Positions 51,484-58,921 of a stretch of 64,000 nucleotides of DNA are shown here, one piece after another. The DNA comes from an uncultured Blautia sp. Lineage in GTDB: Bacteria > Bacillota > Clostridia > Lachnospirales > Lachnospiraceae. Location: NCBI RefSeq assembly GCF_947654165.1, contig NZ_CANTKB010000012.1, forward strand, positions 1 through 64,000, in the 5' to 3' direction. The position numbers and the translations under genes were made by a program. Under the pieces are notes generated by a model, which did not search any database, was not told where the DNA came from, and saw only the letters and a list, made by a program, of their open reading frames with translations. Numbering within the stretch: position 1 is the first letter of the stretch; each line of letters starts with the position of its first letter.

Positions 51484-52337
51484 TGCATGAATGTACCTGT
51501 CATAAAAATTATACGCTGGATACGCTGATCCCCAAGGTGGGGATTATCACAGATATCCGTGAAGAAACACCGGATGTAAAAACCTTCCGTGTCAATGCAC
51601 CGGAGGGAGGAAAACTGTTTGAGCATATGCCTGGACAATGTGCCATGCTGTGTGCTCCCGGGGTCAGTGAAGGGATGTTTTCTATTACATCTTCTCCGAC
51701 CAATAAAGAATATCAGGAATTCAGCATCAAGAAATGCGGTGTTCTGACCGATTATCTCCACAGCCTGGAAGTAGGAGATGAGATTACGGTTCGCGGACCT
51801 TATGGAAATCATTTTCCGGTGGAAGATAAGCTGAAAGGCAAGAATCTTCTGTTTATTGCCGGTGGTATCGGGCTGGCACCTTTAAGGTCCGTAATCAATT
51901 ATGTACTGGATAACCGGGAAGATTATGGAACCGTGGATATTCTCTATGGCTCACGTTCCGCAGATGATCTTGTCCAGTTAAAGGAAATTCAGGATGTGTG
52001 GATGAAAACAGAAGGCGTTAATGTGTATCTGACCATTGACCGTGAGCAGGAAGGCTGGGACGGCCACGTAGGATTTGTTCCGTCATATCTGAAAGAAATC
52101 GGCTTTGATACCGATAAGACCGCTCTTGTCTGCGGACCGCCGATCATGATCAAGTTTGTGCTTGCGGGACTGGAAGAAATGGGATTTTCCAGAGAGCAGG
52201 TGTATACCACCCTGGAACTGCGTATGAAATGCGGTGTGGGAAAATGCGGACGATGCAATATCGGTTCCAAGTATGTCTGCAAGGACGGACCGGTATTTCG
52301 ATGCGATGAGATCGACGAGCTGCCTAACGAGTACTAA
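51483..52337 (+). CDS. FlxA-type NAD(P)H:acceptor flavoprotein
   Basis: 284 aa, ferredoxin-NADP reductase-like fold. FSITSSPTN binds FAD, the NAD domain begins LLFIAGGIGLAPLRS, and the C-terminal CGVGKCGRC with a later Cys (YVCKDGP) binds [2Fe-2S] as in dihydroorotate dehydrogenase K and AsrB. This is the entry point for NADH electrons into the Flx-Hdr complex. AsrB of sulfite reductase is a close relative, but no AsrC is present. Confidence 0.88.
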   Translation: MHECTCHKNYTLDTLIPKVGIITDIREETPDVKTFRVNAPEGGKLFEHMPGQCAMLCAPGVSEGMFSITSSPTNKEYQEFSIKKCGVLTDYLHSLEVGDEITVRGPYGNHFPVEDKLKGKNLLFIAGGIGLAPLRSVINYVLDNREDYGTVDILYGSRSADDLVQLKEIQDVWMKTEGVNVYLTIDREQEGWDGHVGFVPSYLKEIGFDTDKTALVCGPPIMIKFVLAGLEEMGFSREQVYTTLELRMKCGVGKCGRCNIGSKYVCKDGPVFRCDEIDELPNEY

Positions 52338-52354
52338 GAAAGGAAGACACCAAA

Positions 52355-53029
52355 ATGGAAAATATGGTTAATGTATATTTTTTCGGTAAGAAATACAGCG
52401 TGCCGGCGGAACTTACCATTATGACAGCCATGGAATATGCGGGATATACCCTGAAAAGAGGGTGCGGCTGCCGTCATGGATTCTGCGGTGCCTGTGCTAC
52501 GATTTACAGAATCAAGGGACAGAATGAATTAAAGACCTGTCTTGCCTGTCAGACACAGGTGCAGGAAGGAATGTATGTGGCAAGCATTCCGTTCTTTCCC
52601 ACAGACAAGCGAACCTATGACATCAATGAGATCAAACCAAACCAGCAGGTGATGATGGAGCTTTATCCGGAGATCTATAGCTGTATCGGCTGTAATGCCT
52701 GTACAAATGCCTGTACCCAGGATTTGAATGTTATGCAGTATATCGCATATGCACAGCGTGGAGAACTGGAAAAATGTGCAGAAGAATCCTTTGACTGTGT
52801 AAACTGCGGCTGCTGCTCTGTGAGATGTCCGGCAGGAATCTCCCATCCAATGGTAGGTCTTCTGGCAAGACGTTTGACCGGAAAATACCTGGCTCCGAAG
52901 TCAGAGCATCTGGAAAAACGAGTGGAAGAAATCAACAGTGGTGCGTATGATGATCTGATTGAGCAGATCATGCAGAAACCAATCACAGAAATGCAGGAAC
53001 TTTACAATAACAGAGACATTGAAGAATAA
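52355..53029 (+). CDS. frdB: SdhB/FrdB-like iron-sulfur protein
   Basis: 224 aa, slightly short for the family. An N-terminal plant-type [2Fe-2S] domain (GCGCRHGFCGACATIYRI with a fourth Cys in TCLACQTQV) is followed by two [4Fe-4S] motifs, CIGCNACTNACTQDL and CVNCGCCSVRCPAGI. This order is that of succinate dehydrogenase/fumarate reductase Fe-S subunits, although there the second pair is usually 3Fe and 4Fe. It precedes the flavoprotein gene by 11 bp. No cytochrome b subunit is adjacent, so electrons probably come from soluble partners. Confidence 0.85.
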   Translation: MENMVNVYFFGKKYSVPAELTIMTAMEYAGYTLKRGCGCRHGFCGACATIYRIKGQNELKTCLACQTQVQEGMYVASIPFFPTDKRTYDINEIKPNQQVMMELYPEIYSCIGCNACTNACTQDLNVMQYIAYAQRGELEKCAEESFDCVNCGCCSVRCPAGISHPMVGLLARRLTGKYLAPKSEHLEKRVEEINSGAYDDLIEQIMQKPITEMQELYNNRDIEE

Positions 53030-53040
53030 GGAGGGCAAAC

Positions 53041-54651
53041 ATGTATACACCATATCCGGAAAATATGATGGAATCCATAAAAAAGGTGGAAGCAACCAGA
53101 GCAGAGCGTATGGCAACAGAGCCGAGACGTCTGACTGCTGATGAAAAAGATGCACTCCTGAAAGAATTCCATCCAGACTATAACCCAGATGCATTTGCAG
53201 AAATCAAGGTGGGACCGAACAAAGGAGAAAAAGCACCTCGTGAACTGGCTCATATGCTCCATTCAACAAGCCGTATCCAGAACGAGAAGATTGACCTTAC
53301 CAAGATAGATTACGATGTGGACGTTCTGGTGATCGGCGGAGGCGGTGCAGGATCTTCCTGTGCCATTGAAGCACACAATGCAGGCGCTGATGTTATGATC
53401 GTCACCAAACTGCGGATCGGTGATGCAAACACCATGATGGCAGAAGGCGGAATCCAGGCAGCCGATAAGGAGAACGATTCTCCGGTACAGCATTATCTGG
53501 ACTGTTTCGGCGGCGGACATTTTGCCGGAAGACCCGAGCTGGTAAAACGTCTGGTCATGGAGGCACCGGATGCCATTAAATGGCTGAATGAACTGGGCGT
53601 TGAATTTGACAAAGAAGAAGACGGAGAGATGATCACTACACATGGCGGTGGTACCTCCAGGAAGAGAATGCATGCTGCAAAGGATTATTCCGGAGCAGAG
53701 ATCATGCGAACCATCCGTGATGAGGTCATCAACCTTGGAATTCCGGTAGTGGAATTTACTTCTGCAGTGGAACTTCTGAAAGATGAAAAAGGCCAGGTGG
53801 CAGGTGCAGTGCTCCAGAATATGGAGACCGGAGATTATCTGGTGGCAAGAGCCAAGACCGTTGTCATTGCAACCGGCGGTGCAGGAAGAATGCATTATCA
53901 GGGATTCCCAACCTCCAACCATTATGGGGCGACCGCAGATGGACTGATCCTCGGATATCGTGCGGGAGCACCTCTTCTGTATCAGGATTCTATTCAGTAT
54001 CATCCAACCGGAGCCGTATATCCTGCTCAGATCCTCGGAGCACTGGTTACAGAAAAAGTCCGTTCTGTGGGAGCACAGCTTGTAAATGCAGAAGGTGAAG
54101 CGTACATCCATCCCCTGGAGACCCGCGATGTAAATGCATCCGGTGTTATCCGGGAATGCCGGGAAGGACGAGGTGTAGAGGTGCCGGGAGGCCTGAAAGG
54201 CGTATGGCTGGATACTCCTATGATCGAGATACTGGGAGGGGAAGGAACCATCGAAAAACGAATTCCTGCAATGTTCCGTATGTATATGAATTACGGCATT
54301 GATATGAGAAAAGTTCCAATCCTTATTTACCCGACCCTGCATTATCAGAACGGAGGTCTGGAGATCAACGGAGATGGATTTACCAAGACCATTCCAAACC
54401 TTCTGGTGGCAGGAGAAGCGGTGGGAGGAATCCACGGCAGAAACCGGCTTATGGGAAATTCTCTTCTTGATATCATTGTATTCGGCCGCAATGCAGGGAA
54501 GGCTGCAGCAGCAAAAGCAAAAGAGACAGAGATTGGAACCATGAACCTTGACCATATTTATCAGTATGCAGAAGAGTTAAAGAAAGCAGACGCAGATGAG
54601 CATGATATTTCTCCGCTGCTTTTCCCAGACTATGCACGCCATGAACGGTAA
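53041..54651 (+). CDS. frdA: Fumarate reductase/succinate dehydrogenase flavoprotein-like subunit
   Basis: 536 aa. VDVLVIGGGGAGSSCAIEAH near residue 97 binds FAD; before it lies an extra N-terminal stretch of about 90 residues not found in FrdA. Family active-site blocks are present: QYHPTGAVYP, TRDVNASG (Arg), LHYQNGG and NRLMGNSLLDIIVFGR. The usual FAD-linking His (RSHT) is Asn130 in DANTMMAEGG, so FAD should be held non-covalently. Aspartate oxidase is a relative, but the FrdB-like and fumarase neighbours favour fumarate reduction to succinate. Confidence 0.85.
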   Translation: MYTPYPENMMESIKKVEATRAERMATEPRRLTADEKDALLKEFHPDYNPDAFAEIKVGPNKGEKAPRELAHMLHSTSRIQNEKIDLTKIDYDVDVLVIGGGGAGSSCAIEAHNAGADVMIVTKLRIGDANTMMAEGGIQAADKENDSPVQHYLDCFGGGHFAGRPELVKRLVMEAPDAIKWLNELGVEFDKEEDGEMITTHGGGTSRKRMHAAKDYSGAEIMRTIRDEVINLGIPVVEFTSAVELLKDEKGQVAGAVLQNMETGDYLVARAKTVVIATGGAGRMHYQGFPTSNHYGATADGLILGYRAGAPLLYQDSIQYHPTGAVYPAQILGALVTEKVRSVGAQLVNAEGEAYIHPLETRDVNASGVIRECREGRGVEVPGGLKGVWLDTPMIEILGGEGTIEKRIPAMFRMYMNYGIDMRKVPILIYPTLHYQNGGLEINGDGFTKTIPNLLVAGEAVGGIHGRNRLMGNSLLDIIVFGRNAGKAAAAKAKETEIGTMNLDHIYQYAEELKKADADEHDISPLLFPDYARHER

Positions 54652-54666
54652 TTCAGGAGGAGACAA

Positions 54667-55509
54667 ATGCGGGAAATAGAAGTAAGCAGACTGACCGATG
54701 TTATCGAGCGGCTCTGCATAGAAGCCAATGAGCACCTTCCGGAAGACGTGAAATGTGCCATCAGACGTTGCCGTGCCTGTGAAGACGGGGAAATCGCAAA
54801 AGGTGTTCTGGATAATATTATCGAAAATTTTGAGATCGCAGATCGGGAACAGGTACCAATCTGTCAGGATACCGGTATGGCCTGTGTCTTCCTGGAGATT
54901 GGACAGGAGGTTCATTTTGTCGGAGGAGACTACGCAGAGGCTATCCATGAGGGTGTCCGCCGGGGCTACGACAAGGGATATTTAAGAAAATCCGTTGTAA
55001 AAGACCCGGTTCGCCGTGGAAATACGGGCGATAATACGCCGGCTATGATCTATACAGAGATCGTACCGGGAGATAAGGTAAAGATCACCGTAGGCCCCAA
55101 GGGCTTTGGAAGTGAGAACATGAGCCAGATTCGGATGTTCAAGCCATCCGCAGGTCTGCAGGGAATCAAAGATTTTATTTTAGAAGCAGTGGAAACAGCA
55201 GGCCCGAACCCGTGTCCGCCCATGGTGGTAGGAGTCGGGATCGGCGGTACCTTTGACAAATGTGCACTGCTGGCAAAGAAAGCCTTGATGCGTCCTTTGG
55301 ATTCTGAAAACCCGGATCCTTTCTATGCAGATCTGGAAAAAGAAATGCTGGAAAAAATCAACCGGCTTGGTATCGGACCTCAGGGATTCGGCGGCAAAAC
55401 AACAGCGATCGGATTAAATATTGAAACCATGCCAACCCATATTGCAGGTATGCCCTGTGCAGTAAATATCAACTGTCACGTAACCCGCCATAAAACGGAG
55501 GTGATATAA
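54667..55509 (+). CDS. Class I fumarate hydratase, alpha subunit
   Basis: 280 aa. [4Fe-4S]-dependent, oxygen-sensitive dehydratase half. CQDTGMACVFLEIG holds a cluster Cys; NTGDNTPAMIYTEIVPGD, GPKGFGSENMSQIRMF and GVGIGGTFDKCALLAKKAL are diagnostic. With the beta subunit it interconverts malate and fumarate. Tartrate dehydratase (TtdA) is very similar, but malate dehydrogenase and fumarate-reductase genes in the same run favour fumarase. RBS AGGAGGAGACAA. Confidence 0.93.
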   Translation: MREIEVSRLTDVIERLCIEANEHLPEDVKCAIRRCRACEDGEIAKGVLDNIIENFEIADREQVPICQDTGMACVFLEIGQEVHFVGGDYAEAIHEGVRRGYDKGYLRKSVVKDPVRRGNTGDNTPAMIYTEIVPGDKVKITVGPKGFGSENMSQIRMFKPSAGLQGIKDFILEAVETAGPNPCPPMVVGVGIGGTFDKCALLAKKALMRPLDSENPDPFYADLEKEMLEKINRLGIGPQGFGGKTTAIGLNIETMPTHIAGMPCAVNINCHVTRHKTEVI

Positions 55510-55510
55510 A

Positions 55511-56077
55511 ATGGAGAAACGTCGCATTACACTTCCACTGACAGAAGAACTGGCAGGTACGCTTCATGCAGGTGACCAGGTATTGGTGACAGGAACCATC
55601 TACACCTCCAGAGATGCCGGACATAAAAGAATGTGTGAAGCACTGGAAAGAGGAGAGGACATTCCTTTTGATCCAAAAGATGCCACCATTTACTATGTGG
55701 GACCGACTCCCGCAAAACCAGGTGCCGTGATCGGATCTGCAGGACCGACAACAAGCGGGCGAATGGATGCCTATGCCCCTACCATGATGTCTGTGGGAGC
55801 AAGAGGAATGATTGGAAAAGGTGCCCGTCTGTCGGAAGTGGTGGAAGCCATGAAGCAGTATCATGGAGTATATTTCGGAGCAATCGGAGGTGCCGGTGCA
55901 CTTCTTGCAAAGTGCATTAAAAAGGCAGAGCTGATTGCATACGAAGATTTAGGAGCAGAAGCACTTCGAAAATTATATGTGGAAGATATGCCTCTGGTGG
56001 TGATTATTGACAGCCAGGGAAATAATCTTTACGAAAGCGGCAGAGCAGCTTATCTTGCCGGAAAAGAAAACAAATAA
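55511..56077 (+). CDS. Class I fumarate hydratase, beta subunit
   Basis: 188 aa. Swivelling-domain partner of the preceding subunit: LVTGTIYTSRDAGHKRM, YYVGPTPAKPGAVIGSAGPT, TSGRMDAYAP and KGARLSEVVEAMKQY are typical. It starts one base after the alpha stop codon. Two-subunit fumarases of this type are usual in anaerobic Firmicutes. Confidence 0.94.
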   Translation: MEKRRITLPLTEELAGTLHAGDQVLVTGTIYTSRDAGHKRMCEALERGEDIPFDPKDATIYYVGPTPAKPGAVIGSAGPTTSGRMDAYAPTMMSVGARGMIGKGARLSEVVEAMKQYHGVYFGAIGGAGALLAKCIKKAELIAYEDLGAEALRKLYVEDMPLVVIIDSQGNNLYESGRAAYLAGKENK

Positions 56078-56104
56078 AAAGACAGAAGGGGGAGCAAGTT
56101 TTCT

Positions 56105-56425
56105 ATGGATTTAAAAGCAACCGCAGACTTAATGGAAGCACTGATGATCTTATTTTTCGGCCTTTCCTGGCCAATCTCAATCCGCAAATCCTGGGTTTCC
56201 AGAACTGCAAAAGGAAAGAGTCTTTTCTTTGAAGTATTTATCTGGGTGGGATATATTTTCGGTATTGCCCGTAAATTTATGCAGGTATCCATGGGCGTGG
56301 AAACAAGCTGGCTGTTTTATCTGGCATGGTTTTTCTACTGCCTGAATCTCATTGAGATCACCATTGATATGATTTTATATTTCAGAAACGTAAAACTGGA
56401 TAAAGCGGCAGAAGCAGCAAAATAA
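56105..56425 (+). CDS. Small membrane protein, PQ-loop-like, last gene of the Hdr/fumarate run
   Basis: 106 aa with three hydrophobic segments (about 10-25, 40-58, 66-92). The stretch SWPISIRKSWVSRTAKGKSL resembles a PQ-loop repeat (P-x-I-x-K-S). AGGGGGAGC precedes the ATG by about 8 bp and the gene is 27 bp after the fumarase beta stop, with a strong terminator after it. It could be a transporter half (SWEET-like, dimeric) or a membrane partner for the soluble reductase; sequence alone does not tell. Confidence 0.65.
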   Translation: MDLKATADLMEALMILFFGLSWPISIRKSWVSRTAKGKSLFFEVFIWVGYIFGIARKFMQVSMGVETSWLFYLAWFFYCLNLIEITIDMILYFRNVKLDKAAEAAK

Positions 56426-56434
56426 AAGAGCATG

Positions 56435-56480
56435 CGAAAAAACGCAGTGGGTGAAGGAAAATACCCGCTGCGTTTTTTCG
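56435..56480 (+). terminator. Terminator of the malate/Hdr/fumarate operon
   Basis: An 18-bp stem with one G-T pair: CGAAAAAACGCAGTGGGT (56435-56452) with ACCCGCTGCGTTTTTTCG (56463-56480); the T-run is within the right arm. Confidence 0.9.
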
Positions 56481-56583
56481 TTCTGGTTATGAAAAATTCA
56501 TTTTTATGCCAGAGCCTTTTGTGTTATACTGGATGTAAAACAGGAAAAACAATACGGAGGCACTTACGAATAGGAGGATTATC

Positions 56584-57651
56584 ATGAAGATAGAAATCAT
56601 TACCTTAAATGAAGAACGGAAGGTCACCCTGACCGCATACCTTCAGGAAGTGGGAGGAGCCTTTGGATACATTTCGAAAAGACCCGCGATTCTGATTCTG
56701 CCGGGAGGAGGCTATCAATACTGCTCTGACAGAGAAGCAGATCCGGTGGCAATGCCCTATCTGAAGGCAGGTTATCAGGTCTTTATTCTTCGCTATTCTG
56801 TAAAAGAGCACAGCCAATGGCCGAATCCATTGAAGGATTATGAACAGGCTATGGCCTTGATCCGCAGGAATGCAGAGGTTTGGAATCTGTATCAGGATAA
56901 AGTGGCAGTCCTTGGATTTTCCGCAGGCGGACATCTGGCAGGATGTGCGGCAACCATGGCAAAGGAAAAACCAAATGCCGCTCTTTTGGGCTATGCGGTA
57001 ACAAAGGCAGAAGATGTTCAGATGTGTGAACCTCAGGCACCGGATGTAAACCAAGCAGTGGATGCGTCAACCTGCCCATGTTTCGTTTTTGCAACCTGCA
57101 ATGACCAGTTGGTTCCTGTTGAAAATTCTCTGAAATTCCTTCAGGCACTGGCAGAGCACAGCGTTACCTTTGAAAGCCATATCTATGCTTATGGACCTCA
57201 CGGATTCTCTACGGGTGATTCTTCTGTGCAGTTTCGGGAATCAGAAATGTGCAGCAGAGTCCCGCAATGGGTAGAAGACAGTATTGGATGGCTGAGAGAT
57301 ATGTTCGGCGATTTCGGAAACGGGGAAATGACGGAACCGGCATGTAAAGGACATGTTACAGGCGATCATGAACCCATGCTTTCTGCGGAATGTACCTTTG
57401 GGTATCTGAGAAAACATCCCGGTGCAGCAGTTGTTATGAAGCCTCTTCTGAAATGGGTAGAAGAACATGCTGAGGAAATTATGAAAAATGTCAGATTGAT
57501 TCCGGAAGAGACAGTCAAACAGCAAGATCTGGAAAGTTTTTACCGTATTGCAGATAACCGTATGCTCAAAGAAATTTTTCATTTTATGGGACTGCCAAAA
57601 GAGATGGAGACTGCCGTTGAGCATGCTCTTTGTCAGATTCCAAATGAATAA
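56584..57651 (+). CDS. Alpha/beta hydrolase, acetyl-esterase/lipase-like
   Basis: 355 aa, no signal peptide. ILILPGGGYQYCSDREADP is the oxyanion-loop (HGGG-like) motif, AVLGFSAGGHLAG contains the nucleophile Ser, Asp is in TCNDQLVPVE and His in YGPHGFS, so the core is a BD-FAE/acetylxylan-esterase-like enzyme. About 110 extra C-terminal residues (after SIGWLRDMFGDFG) are unusual: they include a VMKPLLKWVEEHAEE helix and may be a separate small domain. Substrate unknown; no carbohydrate genes adjacent. Confidence 0.85.
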   Translation: MKIEIITLNEERKVTLTAYLQEVGGAFGYISKRPAILILPGGGYQYCSDREADPVAMPYLKAGYQVFILRYSVKEHSQWPNPLKDYEQAMALIRRNAEVWNLYQDKVAVLGFSAGGHLAGCAATMAKEKPNAALLGYAVTKAEDVQMCEPQAPDVNQAVDASTCPCFVFATCNDQLVPVENSLKFLQALAEHSVTFESHIYAYGPHGFSTGDSSVQFRESEMCSRVPQWVEDSIGWLRDMFGDFGNGEMTEPACKGHVTGDHEPMLSAECTFGYLRKHPGAAVVMKPLLKWVEEHAEEIMKNVRLIPEETVKQQDLESFYRIADNRMLKEIFHFMGLPKEMETAVEHALCQIPNE

Positions 57652-57671
57652 AGAATAGAAAGGCAGAAAGT

Positions 57672-57905
57672 ATGAATCCACGAAGGATGCTGGAATTGGC
57701 AAAACTCCAGCAGAAATTTAAGAAAAACCATCCGAAAATATTCCCATTTTTGAAAGCAGCTTCAGGGAAAGCACTGCAGGAAGGATCGGTCATAGAAATT
57801 TCCGTGACCACACCGGAAGGCAAAGTCATGAGAACCAATCTGAAAGTGAAGCCGGAAGATCTGGAAATCGTAGAACAATTAAAACAAATGAGAAAGAACG
57901 GATAA
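57672..57905 (+). CDS. Small conserved-looking protein of unknown function
   Basis: 77 aa, basic N-terminus (NPRRMLELAKLQQKFKKNHP) and a beta-rich middle (GSVIEISVTTPEGKVMRTNL), ending in a helix. It follows the esterase gene by 20 bp, has the weak site AGAAAGGCAG and is followed by a strong terminator, which supports a real gene. Family not recognised. Confidence 0.65.
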   Translation: MNPRRMLELAKLQQKFKKNHPKIFPFLKAASGKALQEGSVIEISVTTPEGKVMRTNLKVKPEDLEIVEQLKQMRKNG

Positions 57906-57949
57906 ATTTTTTTAGCCTATCAAGACATCCTTTGGAAGTCTTTTTGACA

Positions 57950-58015
57950 AAAAGGAGCATATCGGTTCAACGTCAATAAGCTATTTGACATCGAACCGAT
58001 ATGCTCCCTTTTTTT
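57950..58015. terminator. Long bidirectional terminator
   Basis: GGAGCATATCGGTTC (57954-57968) pairs perfectly with GAACCGATATGCTCC (57993-58007); an inner GTCAA/TTTGAC pairing extends the hairpin. A and T runs flank both sides, serving the small gene and the convergent HAD gene. Confidence 0.92.
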
Positions 58016-58027
58016 AGAATAAATTAT

Positions 58028-58861
58028 TTACTTCACTCCGAATTCCAAAAGTTGTTTCATCGCCTGTTTTCTTCCTGTGAAATGAATGGCATGTAATCCC
58101 TGAGCCCTCGCTTCAGCTACGTTGTCCATCATATCATCCAGAAAGACAGCTTTTGATGGATCGATATGGAAGTCTTCTATAAGTTTTTGGAAAATTTCCG
58201 GTTCCGGCTTCAGGCAATGAATCTGCCAGGACATATAGCCGCCATCCATGAGTTCCAGAAACTTCAGTTCTTTTTGACAGCGGTTATAAAGTGGTTCTGA
58301 AAAATTCGAAAGTACATAAAGCTTGTATCCTCTTTTTTTCAGATAAGTAAGCCAATCTCTGGTATAAGAGCAGACAGAAATAGTTCTGCCCATCTCCTGA
58401 AAGGTTTTTCGGATTTCTGTCTCATAGGCAGGGTTGTTACAGATAAAGGATTGAAGAATTTCCTCCTCCGTTCTTACGCCACGATCGCCTTCTGTCCATT
58501 CAGGGCTTAAAAAAACAGCTTCGGCCACTGCCTGAGAAGTTTCTTCATCAAATTTCAATTCTGCCAGAAGTTTCTTCCAATTATAGCGGACCAGCACCTT
58601 GCCAACATCAAAAATAAGGGTATCGACCTGTTCTGCATCCGGAGTGATCTGAGGAATCAGTTCATCTTTTGGATGGGTCCATTTGTGTACCAGAAGAAAA
58701 GCATATAACAGAATGGGTACCATTACTGTGGCAAAAAGAGAAGCCATCAGCATATTGCCGGCCTGGGAATGGTCTATAAGGGCAAAAACCAGTGACAGTA
58801 CATACATACCTGCCAGCAGGATGATTCCAAGGACTGCCAAGAGTCGTTTCAAGTTCTTCAC
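58028..58861 (-). CDS. Membrane-anchored HAD-family phosphatase
   Basis: About 277 aa. Two hydrophobic segments (residues about 5-25 and 35-55) precede a HAD-IA domain: motif I TLIFDVGKVLV (nucleophile Asp), motif II in VLSNFSEP, motif III Lys in CLKPEPEIF and motif IV VFLDDMMDN. The YihX-like subgroup also has Gly at the second motif I position. I place the start at the GTG at 58861, with AAGGGAG 8 bp upstream; the ATG at 58921 lacks a ribosome site. A membrane-tethered HAD is unusual. Substrate unknown. Confidence 0.8.
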   Translation of the reverse strand: MKNLKRLLAVLGIILLAGMYVLSLVFALIDHSQAGNMLMASLFATVMVPILLYAFLLVHKWTHPKDELIPQITPDAEQVDTLIFDVGKVLVRYNWKKLLAELKFDEETSQAVAEAVFLSPEWTEGDRGVRTEEEILQSFICNNPAYETEIRKTFQEMGRTISVCSYTRDWLTYLKKRGYKLYVLSNFSEPLYNRCQKELKFLELMDGGYMSWQIHCLKPEPEIFQKLIEDFHIDPSKAVFLDDMMDNVAEARAQGLHAIHFTGRKQAMKQLLEFGVK

Positions 58862-58892
58862 GTCATAATCTCCCTTGTTTAGAATATCTATT

Positions 58893-58921
58893 ATTATAAT
58901 AATTTTAGAGGTAATCGTCAA
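58893..58921 (-). promoter_or_regulatory. Sigma-A promoter of the HAD gene
   Basis: On the minus strand TTGACG (58916-58921), 17 bp spacer, TATAAT (58893-58898). The -35 box touches the start codon of the divergent M14 gene, and the -10 area is itself nearly palindromic. Confidence 0.7.

Noticed and set aside
53263..54555. 430-codon open frame on the minus strand inside the frdA-like gene
   Set aside because: It mirrors a well-supported coding region on the other strand, has no ribosome site, and its translation is rich in Cys, His and Ser without domain pattern, as expected of a shadow frame.
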